A stretch of DNA of 33,791 nt from Deltaproteobacteria bacterium. Lineage in GTDB: Bacteria > Desulfobacterota > Desulfobacteria > Desulfobacterales > UBA11574. Shown in pieces: positions 8,938 to 17,932 of the stretch. Every line of letters starts with the position of its first letter. The first letter of the stretch is position 1. Under the pieces are notes generated by a model, which was not told the origin of the DNA, searched no databases, and was given only the letters and a program-made list of their open reading frames with translations. Made by a program: the position numbers and the translations under genes. The DNA lies in assembly GCA_019310125.1 (NCBI GenBank), contig JAFDEW010000002.1, positions 1 to 33,791 of the forward strand, in the 5' to 3' direction.

Positions 8938-11025
8938 ATGGAAGACGTCGTAAACTCAAAAGCAAATCCCGGAACATACAGTGAATTGATTACGGTCATT
9001 GCCGTGCTTGGCGTGCTTGTGGTAATGATTGTCCCATTACCCTCAATTATTCTCGATTTCCTTCTGGCATTGAATATTACCCTTGCGATAACCATACTGT
9101 TGATTGCCATGTATACCATAAAACCCCTGGACTTTTTCATATTCCCCCCGCTACTTCTGGTGACAACGCTTTTCAGGTTGTCTCTCAATGTGGCTTCTAC
9201 ACGGTTGATTCTGTTACATGGTAATGAAGGGGGCATGGCCGCGGGAAAGGTGATCAAATCATTCGGGAGTTTTGTAGTCGGCGGGAATTATGTGGTGGGA
9301 ATGATTGTTTTTATTATTCTGGTTATTGTTAATTTTGTGGTTATTACAAAAGGTGCAACACGGATTGCTGAGGTTGCCGCACGATTTACACTCGATGCTA
9401 TGCCCGGCAAACAGATGGGGGTTGATGCGGATCTGAACGCCGGACTCATAGATGAAGGTGAAGCAAAAGCTCGCAGAGCCATGATTACAAGAGAATCTGA
9501 GTTCCACGGATCAATGGATGGCGCTGCCAAATTTGTAAGAGGAGATGCTATTGCGGGTATAATTATTACCGCCATCAATATTATTGGTGGGTTTATTATC
9601 GGAGTGCTTCAACAAAAAATGTCTATTATCGATGCTGCTCAGAATTACACTCTTTTAACCGTGGGCGACGGATTGGTCTCCCAAATTCCTGCCCTTACCA
9701 TATCGACTGCAGCAGGAATCGTTGTAAGCCGGGCGGCTTCACAAGAGACTATGGGCAAAGATTTTGCGAAACAGTTCTTAAATTATCCAAAGGCTATATA
9801 TGTTTCAGCGTTGACGGTATTCTTTTTCGGCTTGATTCCGGGGTTGCCGCATATTCCGTTTATCTTACTTTCCATTCTAATTGGAGGAAGCGTTTATCTG
9901 CTTAGGGGGGGGAAAGAAGGATTAAAGACAAAAGAAATAGAGGAGAAAAAAAAGGAACCTGTGGAGGAGGGACCGGAACCCGTGGAGCATCTGCTTATTG
10001 TTGATCCTCTTGAACTGGAGGTGGGTTACGGACTTATTTCACTGGTAGATAGAGAACAGGGGGGGAAATTCCTTGACAGGGTTCGGTCCATAAGACGGCA
10101 GTTTGCACTTGAGATGGGTATGGTTATTCCCCCCATCCATATCAGGGATAATCTGCAGCTGAACTCATCCGAATATCAGATTCTTCTGAAAGGGGTAAAA
10201 ATAGCGGGTGCTGAATTAATGATGAATCATTATCTTGCCATGGATCCGGGAGATATTAGCCGGAAAATAGAAGGTGTTGAAACAATGGAGCCTGCATTTA
10301 ACATACCCGCGGTCTGGATACCGGAGGAACGCAAAGAGGAAGCAAAACTATCCGGCTATACCGTGGTTGATGATGCAACGATAATGGCTACACATCTTAC
10401 GGAGGTTCTTCGAAAGCATGCCTCTGAATTATTGGGAAGACAGGAGGTTCAGAACTTGCTGGACAACTTAAGCCGGTCCTGTCCAAAGGCGGTTGAGGAA
10501 CTGGTGCCGAACCTCCTTTCTTTGGGTATTTTGCAAAAGGTAATGCAAAATCTTATAAAGGAACGAATATCCATCAGAGATCTGTTGACTGTTGTTGAGA
10601 CCCTGGCTGATTATGCGGTTTTGACAAAAGATCCGGACCTGTTAACCGAATACGTCAGGAATAAACTTTCAAGATCCATTATCAGCCCGTATATAGGAGA
10701 GGATGGTTTCTTGAAACTGATAACAATGGATCCGGGTGTAGAGGATTTATTGCTTAAGGGGATTCAGAAAGCGGAACATGGTTCATATCTTTCCATAGAT
10801 CCAAAGATTGCAGATTCGATTATTGCTTCTATCAAGCAGGAGGCGGAAAAAGCCATGTCAAAGAATATTCAGCCGATCCTTCTGACATCCCCTGTAATAC
10901 GAAGGCATTTAAAGAAAATGGTGGAATATTTTATTCCTTCATTAATGGTACTGTCCCAGAGCGAGCTATTGAGCGATATCGGGTTTAAATCAATTGGAAA
11001 GGTAAGTTTAAACTATGCAAATTAA
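8938..11025 (+). CDS. flhA: Flagellar export protein FlhA
   Basis: 'VPLPSIILDFLLALNITLAITILL', 'FPPLLLVTTLFRLSLNVASTRLILLHG', FHIPEP motif region 'GKQMGVDADLNAGLIDEGEAKARR'. Start ATG 8938 preferred because the ORF-track 5' extension runs into the palindromic repeat. Confidence 0.95.
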   Translation: MEDVVNSKANPGTYSELITVIAVLGVLVVMIVPLPSIILDFLLALNITLAITILLIAMYTIKPLDFFIFPPLLLVTTLFRLSLNVASTRLILLHGNEGGMAAGKVIKSFGSFVVGGNYVVGMIVFIILVIVNFVVITKGATRIAEVAARFTLDAMPGKQMGVDADLNAGLIDEGEAKARRAMITRESEFHGSMDGAAKFVRGDAIAGIIITAINIIGGFIIGVLQQKMSIIDAAQNYTLLTVGDGLVSQIPALTISTAAGIVVSRAASQETMGKDFAKQFLNYPKAIYVSALTVFFFGLIPGLPHIPFILLSILIGGSVYLLRGGKEGLKTKEIEEKKKEPVEEGPEPVEHLLIVDPLELEVGYGLISLVDREQGGKFLDRVRSIRRQFALEMGMVIPPIHIRDNLQLNSSEYQILLKGVKIAGAELMMNHYLAMDPGDISRKIEGVETMEPAFNIPAVWIPEERKEEAKLSGYTVVDDATIMATHLTEVLRKHASELLGRQEVQNLLDNLSRSCPKAVEELVPNLLSLGILQKVMQNLIKERISIRDLLTVVETLADYAVLTKDPDLLTEYVRNKLSRSIISPYIGEDGFLKLITMDPGVEDLLLKGIQKAEHGSYLSIDPKIADSIIASIKQEAEKAMSKNIQPILLTSPVIRRHLKKMVEYFIPSLMVLSQSELLSDIGFKSIGKVSLNYAN

Positions 11026-12070
11026 AAAATACCAGGCCAGGACAATTAAAGAGGCAACCGCTAAGGTTAAGAATGTGCTTGGACATGATGCCATGATTAT
11101 TTCAACAAAGAAAATAAAGGGGAACGGTAAAGATGGTCTGTTTGAGATCGCTGCAATACCGCCGAAAGATAATATTTCAAGTGAATATTCGGATCTTTTT
11201 GGGGAAGTAAAAACAGAGCTCATGAGCATAAAAGAGATGCTTTATCTCGTGAATCATTGCGGCGGTTATTCAGAAAAACTGTTATTGACTCCCGGAATTC
11301 TCAACCTCTATGCGAGAATGATAAAAAACGGAGTTGATGATTATTATGCACGACTCTTTTTAGAAAGGTCGGGGGCCTTTAACGGGCATTCTGATGACGG
11401 TTTGAACAATTTCAAGGAAAAAGTCTTCAAAGAGATAATGCAGGTCATAAAGACAAAAGATCCCTTTGACGTCGCAGATAACCGCCGGTTAATAGCAGCC
11501 TTTATCGGTACAACAGGGGTTGGTAAAACCACAACCATTGCAAAGCTTGCTGCACAGCTCATGCTGAAATCTGGGAAAAAAGTCGGCTTAATTTCAATAG
11601 ACGCCTATCGAATAGGAGCTATGGAACAGCTCAAGACATACGCGGACATTTTGGGGATCCCTTGTTTTCGAGCATTTAAAAAAAAGGATCTGCTTTTCGC
11701 CCTTAAAAATATGGAAGGAAAAAATGTTATCTTGATCGATACGGCCGGACAGAGTCAGTATGACATGTCACGGATCGAAGAACTAAAGAGAATGATGCCG
11801 GGGGATATGAATATCAGCACACATCTTCTTTTGAGTGTCGCTACTAGGGAGTCTGAGATGAACAAGGCTGCCGTTAATTTCAGCGCCCTAAACTATCTAA
11901 GTTATATATTTACCAAGACGGATGAAACAGAAAGATGTGGTTCAATTATAAACCAGGTCATGAAATTAAATTTACCGATCTCTTATATAACTAACGGTCA
12001 AAAAGTGCCTGAAGATATTGAGCGAGCGGATAAAGAAAAGATCTTAAAACTGTTGTTGAGTAAAAATTGA
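11015..12070 (+). CDS. flhF: Flagellar SRP-like GTPase FlhF
   Basis: N-terminal 'MQIKKYQARTIKEATAKVKNVLGHDAMIISTKKI'; GTPase 'FIGTTGVGKTTTIAKLAAQ', 'LIDTAGQSQYD'. Confidence 0.94.
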   Translation: MQIKKYQARTIKEATAKVKNVLGHDAMIISTKKIKGNGKDGLFEIAAIPPKDNISSEYSDLFGEVKTELMSIKEMLYLVNHCGGYSEKLLLTPGILNLYARMIKNGVDDYYARLFLERSGAFNGHSDDGLNNFKEKVFKEIMQVIKTKDPFDVADNRRLIAAFIGTTGVGKTTTIAKLAAQLMLKSGKKVGLISIDAYRIGAMEQLKTYADILGIPCFRAFKKKDLLFALKNMEGKNVILIDTAGQSQYDMSRIEELKRMMPGDMNISTHLLLSVATRESEMNKAAVNFSALNYLSYIFTKTDETERCGSIINQVMKLNLPISYITNGQKVPEDIERADKEKILKLLLSKN

Positions 12071-12201
12071 CGGTCTCGTAAAAAGTCCCAAAACCGTCAT
12101 GCCGGACTTGATCCGGCATCCGGAAGTAAATGAATTTACTGGATTCCGGCTTTCGCCGGAATGACGACAAAAGCGAATTCCCGATTTTTTACGAAGCCAT
12201 C
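12069..12201. mobile_element. MITE-like palindromic element with TTTCGTAAAAAG-type terminal inverted repeats and an internal palindrome
   Basis: Termini GACGGTCTCGTAAAAAGTC / reverse complement GATGGCTTCGTAAAAAATC; interior CGTCATGCCGG...GATCCGGCATCC...GGATTCCGGCTTTCGCCGGAATGACG. Confidence 0.65.
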
Positions 12202-12313
12202 AAAGTTTGAAGTGAGCTAAAGTTAAGGAATTCTGTCAATTATATAAAAACAGCGGAGTGAAGCGACACCATAACGTTAGGCACTTTTAACTTATACGGC
12301 TTTAAGTAAAACA

Positions 12314-12355
12314 GCCCCTTTCAGGGGCAAACCAAAGTCTGGCCCTTTGGGCCAG
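12314..12355 (+). other. Two tandem GC-rich hairpins upstream of flhG
   Basis: GCCCC-TTTCA-GGGGC (12314-12328) and CTGGCCC-TTT-GGGCCAG (12339-12355), ending 26 bp before the flhG ATG. Confidence 0.6.
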
Positions 12356-12381
12356 GATTCTTTACTGTAGGAGAGAAAAAG

Positions 12382-13293
12382 ATGGATCAGGCAACAAATT
12401 TGAGACGAATAATAAAAGAAAAATCCGGAAAGATTCACGAGCTTAAAGCGTATCAGAAAGACAGAGACGCTTCAAAAATAAACGGGCCATTGGTTATTGC
12501 CGTTACCAGCGGCAAGGGCGGGGTCGGTAAAACAAATATTGTAGGCAATCTGGCTATTGCATATCAGAGGATGAAAAAAAAGACCTTAATCTTTGATGCT
12601 GATCTCGGACTGGCAAATATTGATATTATCTATGGCATAAATCCCAAACATACCATTGAAGAAGTCATAAGCGGAGAAAAAGAGTTGTCTCAAATTATTG
12701 TTAACGGGCCGGAAGGTGTGGCAGTAATACCGGCCAGTTCAGGTGTACAGGAATTAGCCCATCTTTCAGAAGGTCATAAGATAAACCTGTTAAACGAATT
12801 CGATATATTGAACAGAAAGTTCGACATATTGCTTATCGACACAAGTGCAGGGATTTCCTCAAATGTTACTTATTTTAATCTGGCGGCACAAGAAAGAATA
12901 GTGGTTGTAACTCCGGAACCCACATCTATTACAGATGCATATGCTCTGATAAAAATTATGTATAACAAACACGGGGTAACGAATTTTTATCTTTTGATGA
13001 ATATGGTCAAAGATGAAAAAGAAGCAAAATCCGTATATAAGAACCTGAGCAGCGTCGTAGGAAAATATATGGGAAGCATATCCATAGACTATGCCGGATA
13101 TATCCCATACGATAAATATTTGCACGAGTCTGTAATCAGAAGAGTGCCGGTAAGTTGTTGTTATCCGGAGGCATGTTCAAGCCATAGCTTTAAAGAGTTG
13201 GCCGATTTTTTATTAAGTCAGGCAAAAGGAAGACCCAATGACGGTAATATTAAATTTTTTTGGAAACGGTTGATGGCGGGGGCGGCGGATTAA
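12382..13293 (+). CDS. flhG: MinD/ParA-family ATPase FlhG (FleN-like)
   Basis: 'VTSGKGGVGKTNIVGNLAIAYQRMKKKTLIFDADLGLANIDIIYG'; follows flhF. Confidence 0.94.
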   Translation: MDQATNLRRIIKEKSGKIHELKAYQKDRDASKINGPLVIAVTSGKGGVGKTNIVGNLAIAYQRMKKKTLIFDADLGLANIDIIYGINPKHTIEEVISGEKELSQIIVNGPEGVAVIPASSGVQELAHLSEGHKINLLNEFDILNRKFDILLIDTSAGISSNVTYFNLAAQERIVVVTPEPTSITDAYALIKIMYNKHGVTNFYLLMNMVKDEKEAKSVYKNLSSVVGKYMGSISIDYAGYIPYDKYLHESVIRRVPVSCCYPEACSSHSFKELADFLLSQAKGRPNDGNIKFFWKRLMAGAAD

Positions 13294-13296
13294 ATA

Positions 13297-14055
13297 ATGA
13301 GGGCTGGGGTCAAAAAATATCAGCAGGCTTTCCAGGCAGAACAGGGAAATAAGGATGAAAAGCTCAGAGAAGAGCTTATCCTCAAATATGCTCCGTTGGT
13401 AAAAAACATTGCCGAAAGGATGGCGATCAGGTTACCCCCCAATATATGCAAAGAAGAGTTAGTGGGTCCTGGAATTATGGGGTTGTTTGATGCCATTGAA
13501 AAATTTGATTCAAGCAGACAGATTAAATTTCAGACATATGCAAATCTAAGGATAAAAGGGGCCATACTGGATGAATTGAGAAAAATGGACATGATTTCCA
13601 GATCCATCAGAAAAAATATTCATCGGATTGAAAATGCTATGAGATCCCTTGAGTTAAAACTCGGCAGGGAGCCTGAGGATTTTGAAATTGCAGAGGAAAT
13701 GGGAGTTGATATCGATTCATATTATAAGATGACCATGAAAGCTCAAGGCGCCGGGCTTTTAAGCCTCGATGAGATCATGCCGGACGGTACAACACCAAAA
13801 CTTAGCAGGCAAGTCTCGGATACGCTTTCTCCTTTTGATAAACTGAAAATAAAGGAATCAAAAAAAATTATATCCAAGGCTCTCTCAAAGCTTTCAAAAA
13901 AAGAACAACTGGTAATGTCGCTATATTATTATGATGAGTTGACATTAAAAGAGATCGCAAAGGTTCTGGATTTGACAGAGTCAAGGATATCTCAGATCCA
14001 TTCAAAAATAATAATAAAATTAAGGATAAAACTCAAATCATACTATAAAGACTGA
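13297..14055 (+). CDS. fliA: RNA polymerase sigma factor FliA (sigma28/WhiG family)
   Basis: 'LVGPGIMGLFDAIEKFDSSRQIKFQTYANLRIKGAILDELRKMDMISRS', C-terminal 'LTLKEIAKVLDLTESRISQIHSKI'. Confidence 0.94.
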   Translation: MRAGVKKYQQAFQAEQGNKDEKLREELILKYAPLVKNIAERMAIRLPPNICKEELVGPGIMGLFDAIEKFDSSRQIKFQTYANLRIKGAILDELRKMDMISRSIRKNIHRIENAMRSLELKLGREPEDFEIAEEMGVDIDSYYKMTMKAQGAGLLSLDEIMPDGTTPKLSRQVSDTLSPFDKLKIKESKKIISKALSKLSKKEQLVMSLYYYDELTLKEIAKVLDLTESRISQIHSKIIIKLRIKLKSYYKD

Positions 14056-14057
14056 TT

Positions 14058-14855
14058 ATGACTTCTTTAAAGCGGGAAGATAATACAGAAGCGATTGTCG
14101 AACACGATCCGGACGATCCGGGGAATGAAGAGATCTCAGAGACCATCGGACACGAGTTGGATGATCCGGAGAATGAAGAGATCTCAGAGACCATCGGACA
14201 CGAGTTGGATGATCCGGAGAATGAAGAGATCGCAGAGATTACCGGACACGAACTGGATGAATCGGGAGATGAAGAAAACGCAGAAGTTACCGGAGACGAT
14301 CTGAATGGACCGGGAGTCCCGGAGGACGAATCATTTGTCGGTAGTGATTTGAACGAATCCAAAGATAAACGGAGTAGAACATATACAGAAAAGAAAATTA
14401 AATTTAAAGGCATTATAAAAAAGTTCAGAGTCAAAAAAACGTTGTTCTTGTTTCTTGTGGCAGGTGTATGCGTTTTGGCCGGGGGGAGTTATTATTCTTT
14501 TCAACATAAGAATGGGAAAGAAATCAATTCCCGAAGCAACATCTTTCCCATTCCCCATGATAAATCAATCATATTTGAATCGTTTATTCTACCGATTCAA
14601 AACAAGCAGGGATATACCTATATTTCTTTAAACCTTTTACTTGAATTGTCAAATATAAAATTAAAGGGAGAAATAATAGAGAAAAAAGATCAACTCAGGG
14701 GAATTATTTACGATATACTGGAACAAGAGATACACAGGGTGGAAGATGCCGACGCATTGGATAAACTAAAGACGTTAATTATAAAAAGAACTAACACAGT
14801 ATTAACTTCCGGAGAAGTTCGTGAGGCATTTATAACCAATTTTTTGCTGGTTTAA
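14058..14855 (+). CDS. Second FliL-like protein with N-terminal acidic tandem repeats
   Basis: TM 'KKTLFLFLVAGVCVLAGGSYYSF' then FliL-like 'IIFESFILPIQNKQGYTYISLNLLLELSN...LRGIIYDILEQE...EVREAFITNFLLV'. Confidence 0.7.
   Translation: MTSLKREDNTEAIVEHDPDDPGNEEISETIGHELDDPENEEISETIGHELDDPENEEIAEITGHELDESGDEENAEVTGDDLNGPGVPEDESFVGSDLNESKDKRSRTYTEKKIKFKGIIKKFRVKKTLFLFLVAGVCVLAGGSYYSFQHKNGKEINSRSNIFPIPHDKSIIFESFILPIQNKQGYTYISLNLLLELSNIKLKGEIIEKKDQLRGIIYDILEQEIHRVEDADALDKLKTLIIKRTNTVLTSGEVREAFITNFLLV
14123..14314 (+). repeat. 48-bp (16-aa) tandem repeat, about 4 copies, within the second fliL-like gene
   Basis: Copies start at 14123, 14171, 14219, 14267 (GAATGAAGAGATCTCAGAGACCATCGGACACGAGTTGGATGATCCG); first two identical over most of the unit, later ones diverged. 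Confidence 0.92.
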
Positions 14856-14875
14856 ACCTGAATTTACAACTTTTA

Positions 14876-15184
14876 GTGAATGAAATGTCAAGTACAACAA
14901 ATATGAATATTATTCTCGGTCAGGGAAGCGCAGTTAAGGAAGTACACAACGTCAAGAAGCAGAATCTTGAAGTTAATCAGCAGTGTGTTGCCCAGCATGT
15001 GGAGGACAAAAAGAAAGAAGACAAAAATAAAATCCAGGATTTTGAAAAAAGCAACCGGATAGACATGAAAAACGATAAAGAGAAAAAGAAAGGTAAAAAA
15101 AGCAATAAAAGAGGCGCAGAAAAGGAAAAACAAAAACAGAAAAATAATTTCTTACAAAGTAAAATAATAGATATCAGGGTCTAA
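14876..15184 (+). CDS. Hypothetical small Lys/Glu-rich protein (GTG start; ATG 14885 possible)
   Basis: ORF within the operon, tightly spaced with the next gene; highly charged C-terminal half. Confidence 0.55.
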   Translation: MNEMSSTTNMNIILGQGSAVKEVHNVKKQNLEVNQQCVAQHVEDKKKEDKNKIQDFEKSNRIDMKNDKEKKKGKKSNKRGAEKEKQKQKNNFLQSKIIDIRV

Positions 15185-15186
15185 TC

Positions 15187-15675
15187 ATGGAATTTATGGA
15201 TTTAAAATTCTTAATTTATACACAGATAGGGATTGATATTGTAATTATTGTTGTTTTTATTCTTTTAATTAAAAAAATCAGCTTTTTTAAAGAAAATTCA
15301 TTATTGAATAAGGGATTAGATAAATATGAATCCATGCTGTGCGATGCAGTCAGGATATCCGAACAGTTCAAGGAACAACTTGATGAAAAAAAACATATGA
15401 TAAAGATGCTTAATAAAAAATTGGAAAAGAGGATTGCGAGTTTAAATATGATGTTAAACCGGACGGATGCCTTGCTTTTCCATAACAGACAGTATGATAA
15501 CGTGGACAGGGGGTTCCTTGATCACCACAAAAAAGAGATAATAAAATTAGAAAAGCAGGGGCATAGTTCGGAACAGATTGCCGACACCCTTTCGATTCCC
15601 AGAGAGGAAGTCATGCTCGTTTTGGATTTAAAGAAAAAAAATGAGCAGCAAGACAGTAAAGAAGGTGTGTCTTGA
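15187..15675 (+). CDS. TM plus coiled-coil protein with C-terminal HTH-like segment (DUF2802-like)
   Basis: N-terminal TM, coiled-coil, 'DHHKKEIIKLEKQGHSSEQIADTLSIPREEVMLVLDL'; position in the flagellar operon. Confidence 0.6.
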   Translation: MEFMDLKFLIYTQIGIDIVIIVVFILLIKKISFFKENSLLNKGLDKYESMLCDAVRISEQFKEQLDEKKHMIKMLNKKLEKRIASLNMMLNRTDALLFHNRQYDNVDRGFLDHHKKEIIKLEKQGHSSEQIADTLSIPREEVMLVLDLKKKNEQQDSKEGVS

Positions 15676-16754
15676 TTCAACCCGGCTCTCCCACATGGCA
15701 CGCTTCCGAAGTATATCTTCAATCTGAGGGGAATTCTACATCTTCTCCTAAACTAATTAAAAATGAAATTGTTAATGGGAAGGTGCTCAAGTCGTTTTCT
15801 TTAAGTAAATACCTTCTTTTTATTAAGGGGAAAAAGGTTATCGCCGGAACCCATGTTCCTCTACGCGAAGGGATGAAACTGTCTTTAAAAGTAGAAGAAG
15901 TATCTCCAAATCCAATCCTTAAACTCCTTGACACAAAAATTAACAGCCGTGACGCTGTTAATATATCTATGATACTTTCCGCAATCAAAGAAAATCTCTG
16001 GAAGTCGCTGTGTGAAGGGTTAAACCATGACCCGCTTTTTGGAACCGACATAAAACAATTCAAACAATTGATAAATGCTTTGTCCCAAAGATTGTTTTTA
16101 AAACCCGAGCCGGATTTATTAAGAGGAATTATTGAGAACTCCGGTTTTTGCTGGGAGGCCAAACTCAAAAATCTATTTCTTCGGAAAACAACGGGCAAAA
16201 ATAATATTAACAAGTTGGCAACAAAAGATTTAAAAGGTCTTGGATCAAAGATATTATCACTTATGGAAGGAAAGGAAGCTCTCCTGAAGAGATTTTTATC
16301 GGCCATTGAAAATATCCAGCTTCTGAATCATATGGGATTGGAACAGGAAAGGAAACTATTTATTCCCATACCGATTCAATTTCCCGACGGCTTTTTTACG
16401 GTCGGTCAATTATTAATACAACTCAATCAAAAGAAAAGTGGAGATCATGAAGAGGAAAAAAGGGACAAGGATTTATTCAAAATAAGTTTTTTACTGGAAT
16501 TGTCCAATCTTGGATCCCTAAGATCCGATCTGACGATTAAAGGAAAAGAAATCTATGGAAGGTTTATTCTGGCCAAGGATGAGGCAAAATTGATAGTTGA
16601 AGAAAACCTTCCGACGTTTATCAACACCCTGAAAAAAAAGGGCTTTTCCGTCCCGCAGATGGAGTGCCAAGTCAGGTCGCCAGAGATTGTAACCCAATCG
16701 CTCGTTAAAGAAATTATAAAGGAGGAAGGCTGTACCATAAGCCTGGTTGCTTAG
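15672..16754 (+). CDS. Putative FliK-type hook-length control protein (Flg_hook-like C-terminus), TTG start
   Basis: C-terminal 'FLLELSNLGSLRSDLTIKGKEIYGRFILAKDEAKLIVEENLPTFINTLKKKGFSVPQMECQV' resembles the FliK C domain; start overlaps upstream stop; next to the FlhB-C paralogue. Confidence 0.6.
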   Translation: MIQPGSPTWHASEVYLQSEGNSTSSPKLIKNEIVNGKVLKSFSLSKYLLFIKGKKVIAGTHVPLREGMKLSLKVEEVSPNPILKLLDTKINSRDAVNISMILSAIKENLWKSLCEGLNHDPLFGTDIKQFKQLINALSQRLFLKPEPDLLRGIIENSGFCWEAKLKNLFLRKTTGKNNINKLATKDLKGLGSKILSLMEGKEALLKRFLSAIENIQLLNHMGLEQERKLFIPIPIQFPDGFFTVGQLLIQLNQKKSGDHEEEKRDKDLFKISFLLELSNLGSLRSDLTIKGKEIYGRFILAKDEAKLIVEENLPTFINTLKKKGFSVPQMECQVRSPEIVTQSLVKEIIKEEGCTISLVA

Positions 16755-17033
16755 ATGACGGCAAGAAAAAGACAAGACACGGCGATTGCTTTAAAATATC
16801 GGCCAAAATCGGACAGCGCTCCCAAGGTCACTGCAAAGGGCAAGGGCAAAGTGGCTGAAAAGATCATTGAGATTGCAAAGAAGAATAATATCTACATACA
16901 CAATGATCCTGACTTGATTGAGATTTTATCACAACTTGATATAAATGATGAGATTCCCCCGGATCTTTATATAGTTGCTGCAGAGTTGCTGGCATTCGTA
17001 TATTCCTTAAATAGCGGCAAAAACTTCCAATAG
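16755..17033 (+). CDS. Stand-alone FlhB C-terminal domain homologue (FhlB/YlqH-like)
   Basis: 'TAIALKYRPKSDSAPKVTAKGKGKVAEKIIEIAKKNNIYIHNDPDLIEILSQLDINDEIPPDLYIVAAELLAFVY' aligns to FlhB after its NPTH site. Confidence 0.88.
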   Translation: MTARKRQDTAIALKYRPKSDSAPKVTAKGKGKVAEKIIEIAKKNNIYIHNDPDLIEILSQLDINDEIPPDLYIVAAELLAFVYSLNSGKNFQ

Positions 17034-17129
17034 GCAGTTATTTCCGCTTGTTTTTTGCAGAGAAATTTATCCCTTCGAAAATTAATAAGTATTATCAGTA
17101 CATTGTAATGATCTATCAATTTATATTTT

Positions 17130-17145
17130 TTGGCATTAAAATTGC
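17130..17145 (+). promoter_or_regulatory. Sigma54 promoter upstream of flgF
   Basis: TTGGCATTAAAATTGC: GG-N10-GC, matches TTGGCA-N6-TTGC. Confidence 0.75.
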
Positions 17146-17231
17146 TATTAATATGTCAGAAACAAAATGGAGAAAAAATAACCGATTATTATCAGACATA
17201 ATGAGAGATTAAGAAAAAAGGAGAAATAAGA

Positions 17232-17918
17232 TTGATATCAGGAAGCTATAATCTAATTGACGGTTCTTTAACTCAACAGCTGAAGTTTGAAACCGTTGCC
17301 AACAACATGGCAAATATGAATACCAATGGCTTTAAGAAAAATATCATCTCTTTTAATGAGGCGCTCGAGATGAATAGTATATCAAAAATTGACTTTACCC
17401 AGGGCCCTGTTAGATATACCGGTAACGAACTGGATGTGGCATTGGATTCCAAAGGATTTTTTAAGATCCAAACTGCCAACGGGATACGATATACAAGAGA
17501 CGGCGCATTTAAGCTTGATGAAACAGGTACCCTGGCAACATGGAATGGAGATAGCGTATTGGGGCAAAACGGACCGATCACAATAGATGGAAGTAAAGTG
17601 TCCATCGGAGGTGACGGTCAGGTTCAAGTTGATGGCGAGTCTGTGGATAGACTGATGGTTGTGGATTTTGAAAGTCCTCAGCTTCTTAAAAAAGAGGGTG
17701 GGTCATGTTACTCTTACACGGGAGAAGAAAATGAAATATCCACGGTGGAGAATGTCAGGGTTCAGCAGAATTATTTAGAAAGTTCCAATGTGAATTCCAC
17801 GGAAGAAATGATCAAGATGATAGAGACATACCGGGTATTTGAGTCGGTACAAAAAGCGATTCAGTCGATTGATAAAGTTACTGACAAAATGGTTAACGAT
17901 TATGGTTTGGTTCCATAG
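17232..17918 (+). CDS. flgF: Flagellar basal-body rod protein FlgF (TTG start)
   Basis: 'LKFETVANNMANMNTNGFKKN' rod motif; C-terminal 'NVNSTEEMIKMIETYRVFESVQKAIQSID'; AGGAG RBS upstream. Confidence 0.9.
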   Translation: MISGSYNLIDGSLTQQLKFETVANNMANMNTNGFKKNIISFNEALEMNSISKIDFTQGPVRYTGNELDVALDSKGFFKIQTANGIRYTRDGAFKLDETGTLATWNGDSVLGQNGPITIDGSKVSIGGDGQVQVDGESVDRLMVVDFESPQLLKKEGGSCYSYTGEENEISTVENVRVQQNYLESSNVNSTEEMIKMIETYRVFESVQKAIQSIDKVTDKMVNDYGLVP

Positions 17919-17932
17919 AGGAGGAGATAACT

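Noticed and set aside
12250-12285. attC-like string GCGGAGTGAAGCGACACCATAACGTTAGGC upstream of flhG
   Set aside because: Resembles an integron R' half (GTTAGGC), but no matching R''/L'' partner upstream and no integrase or cassette; could be a remnant but not supportable.
12290-12360. Possible c-di-GMP (GEMM) riboswitch from GGGGCAAACC
   Set aside because: Lacks the conserved GACGCAAAGCC segment and the expected two-stem layout; treated as simple hairpins.
14095-14304. 69-aa + strand ORF with MIRRMKRSQRPSDTSW repeats
   Set aside because: Out-of-frame reading of the 48-bp repeat inside the FliL2 gene.
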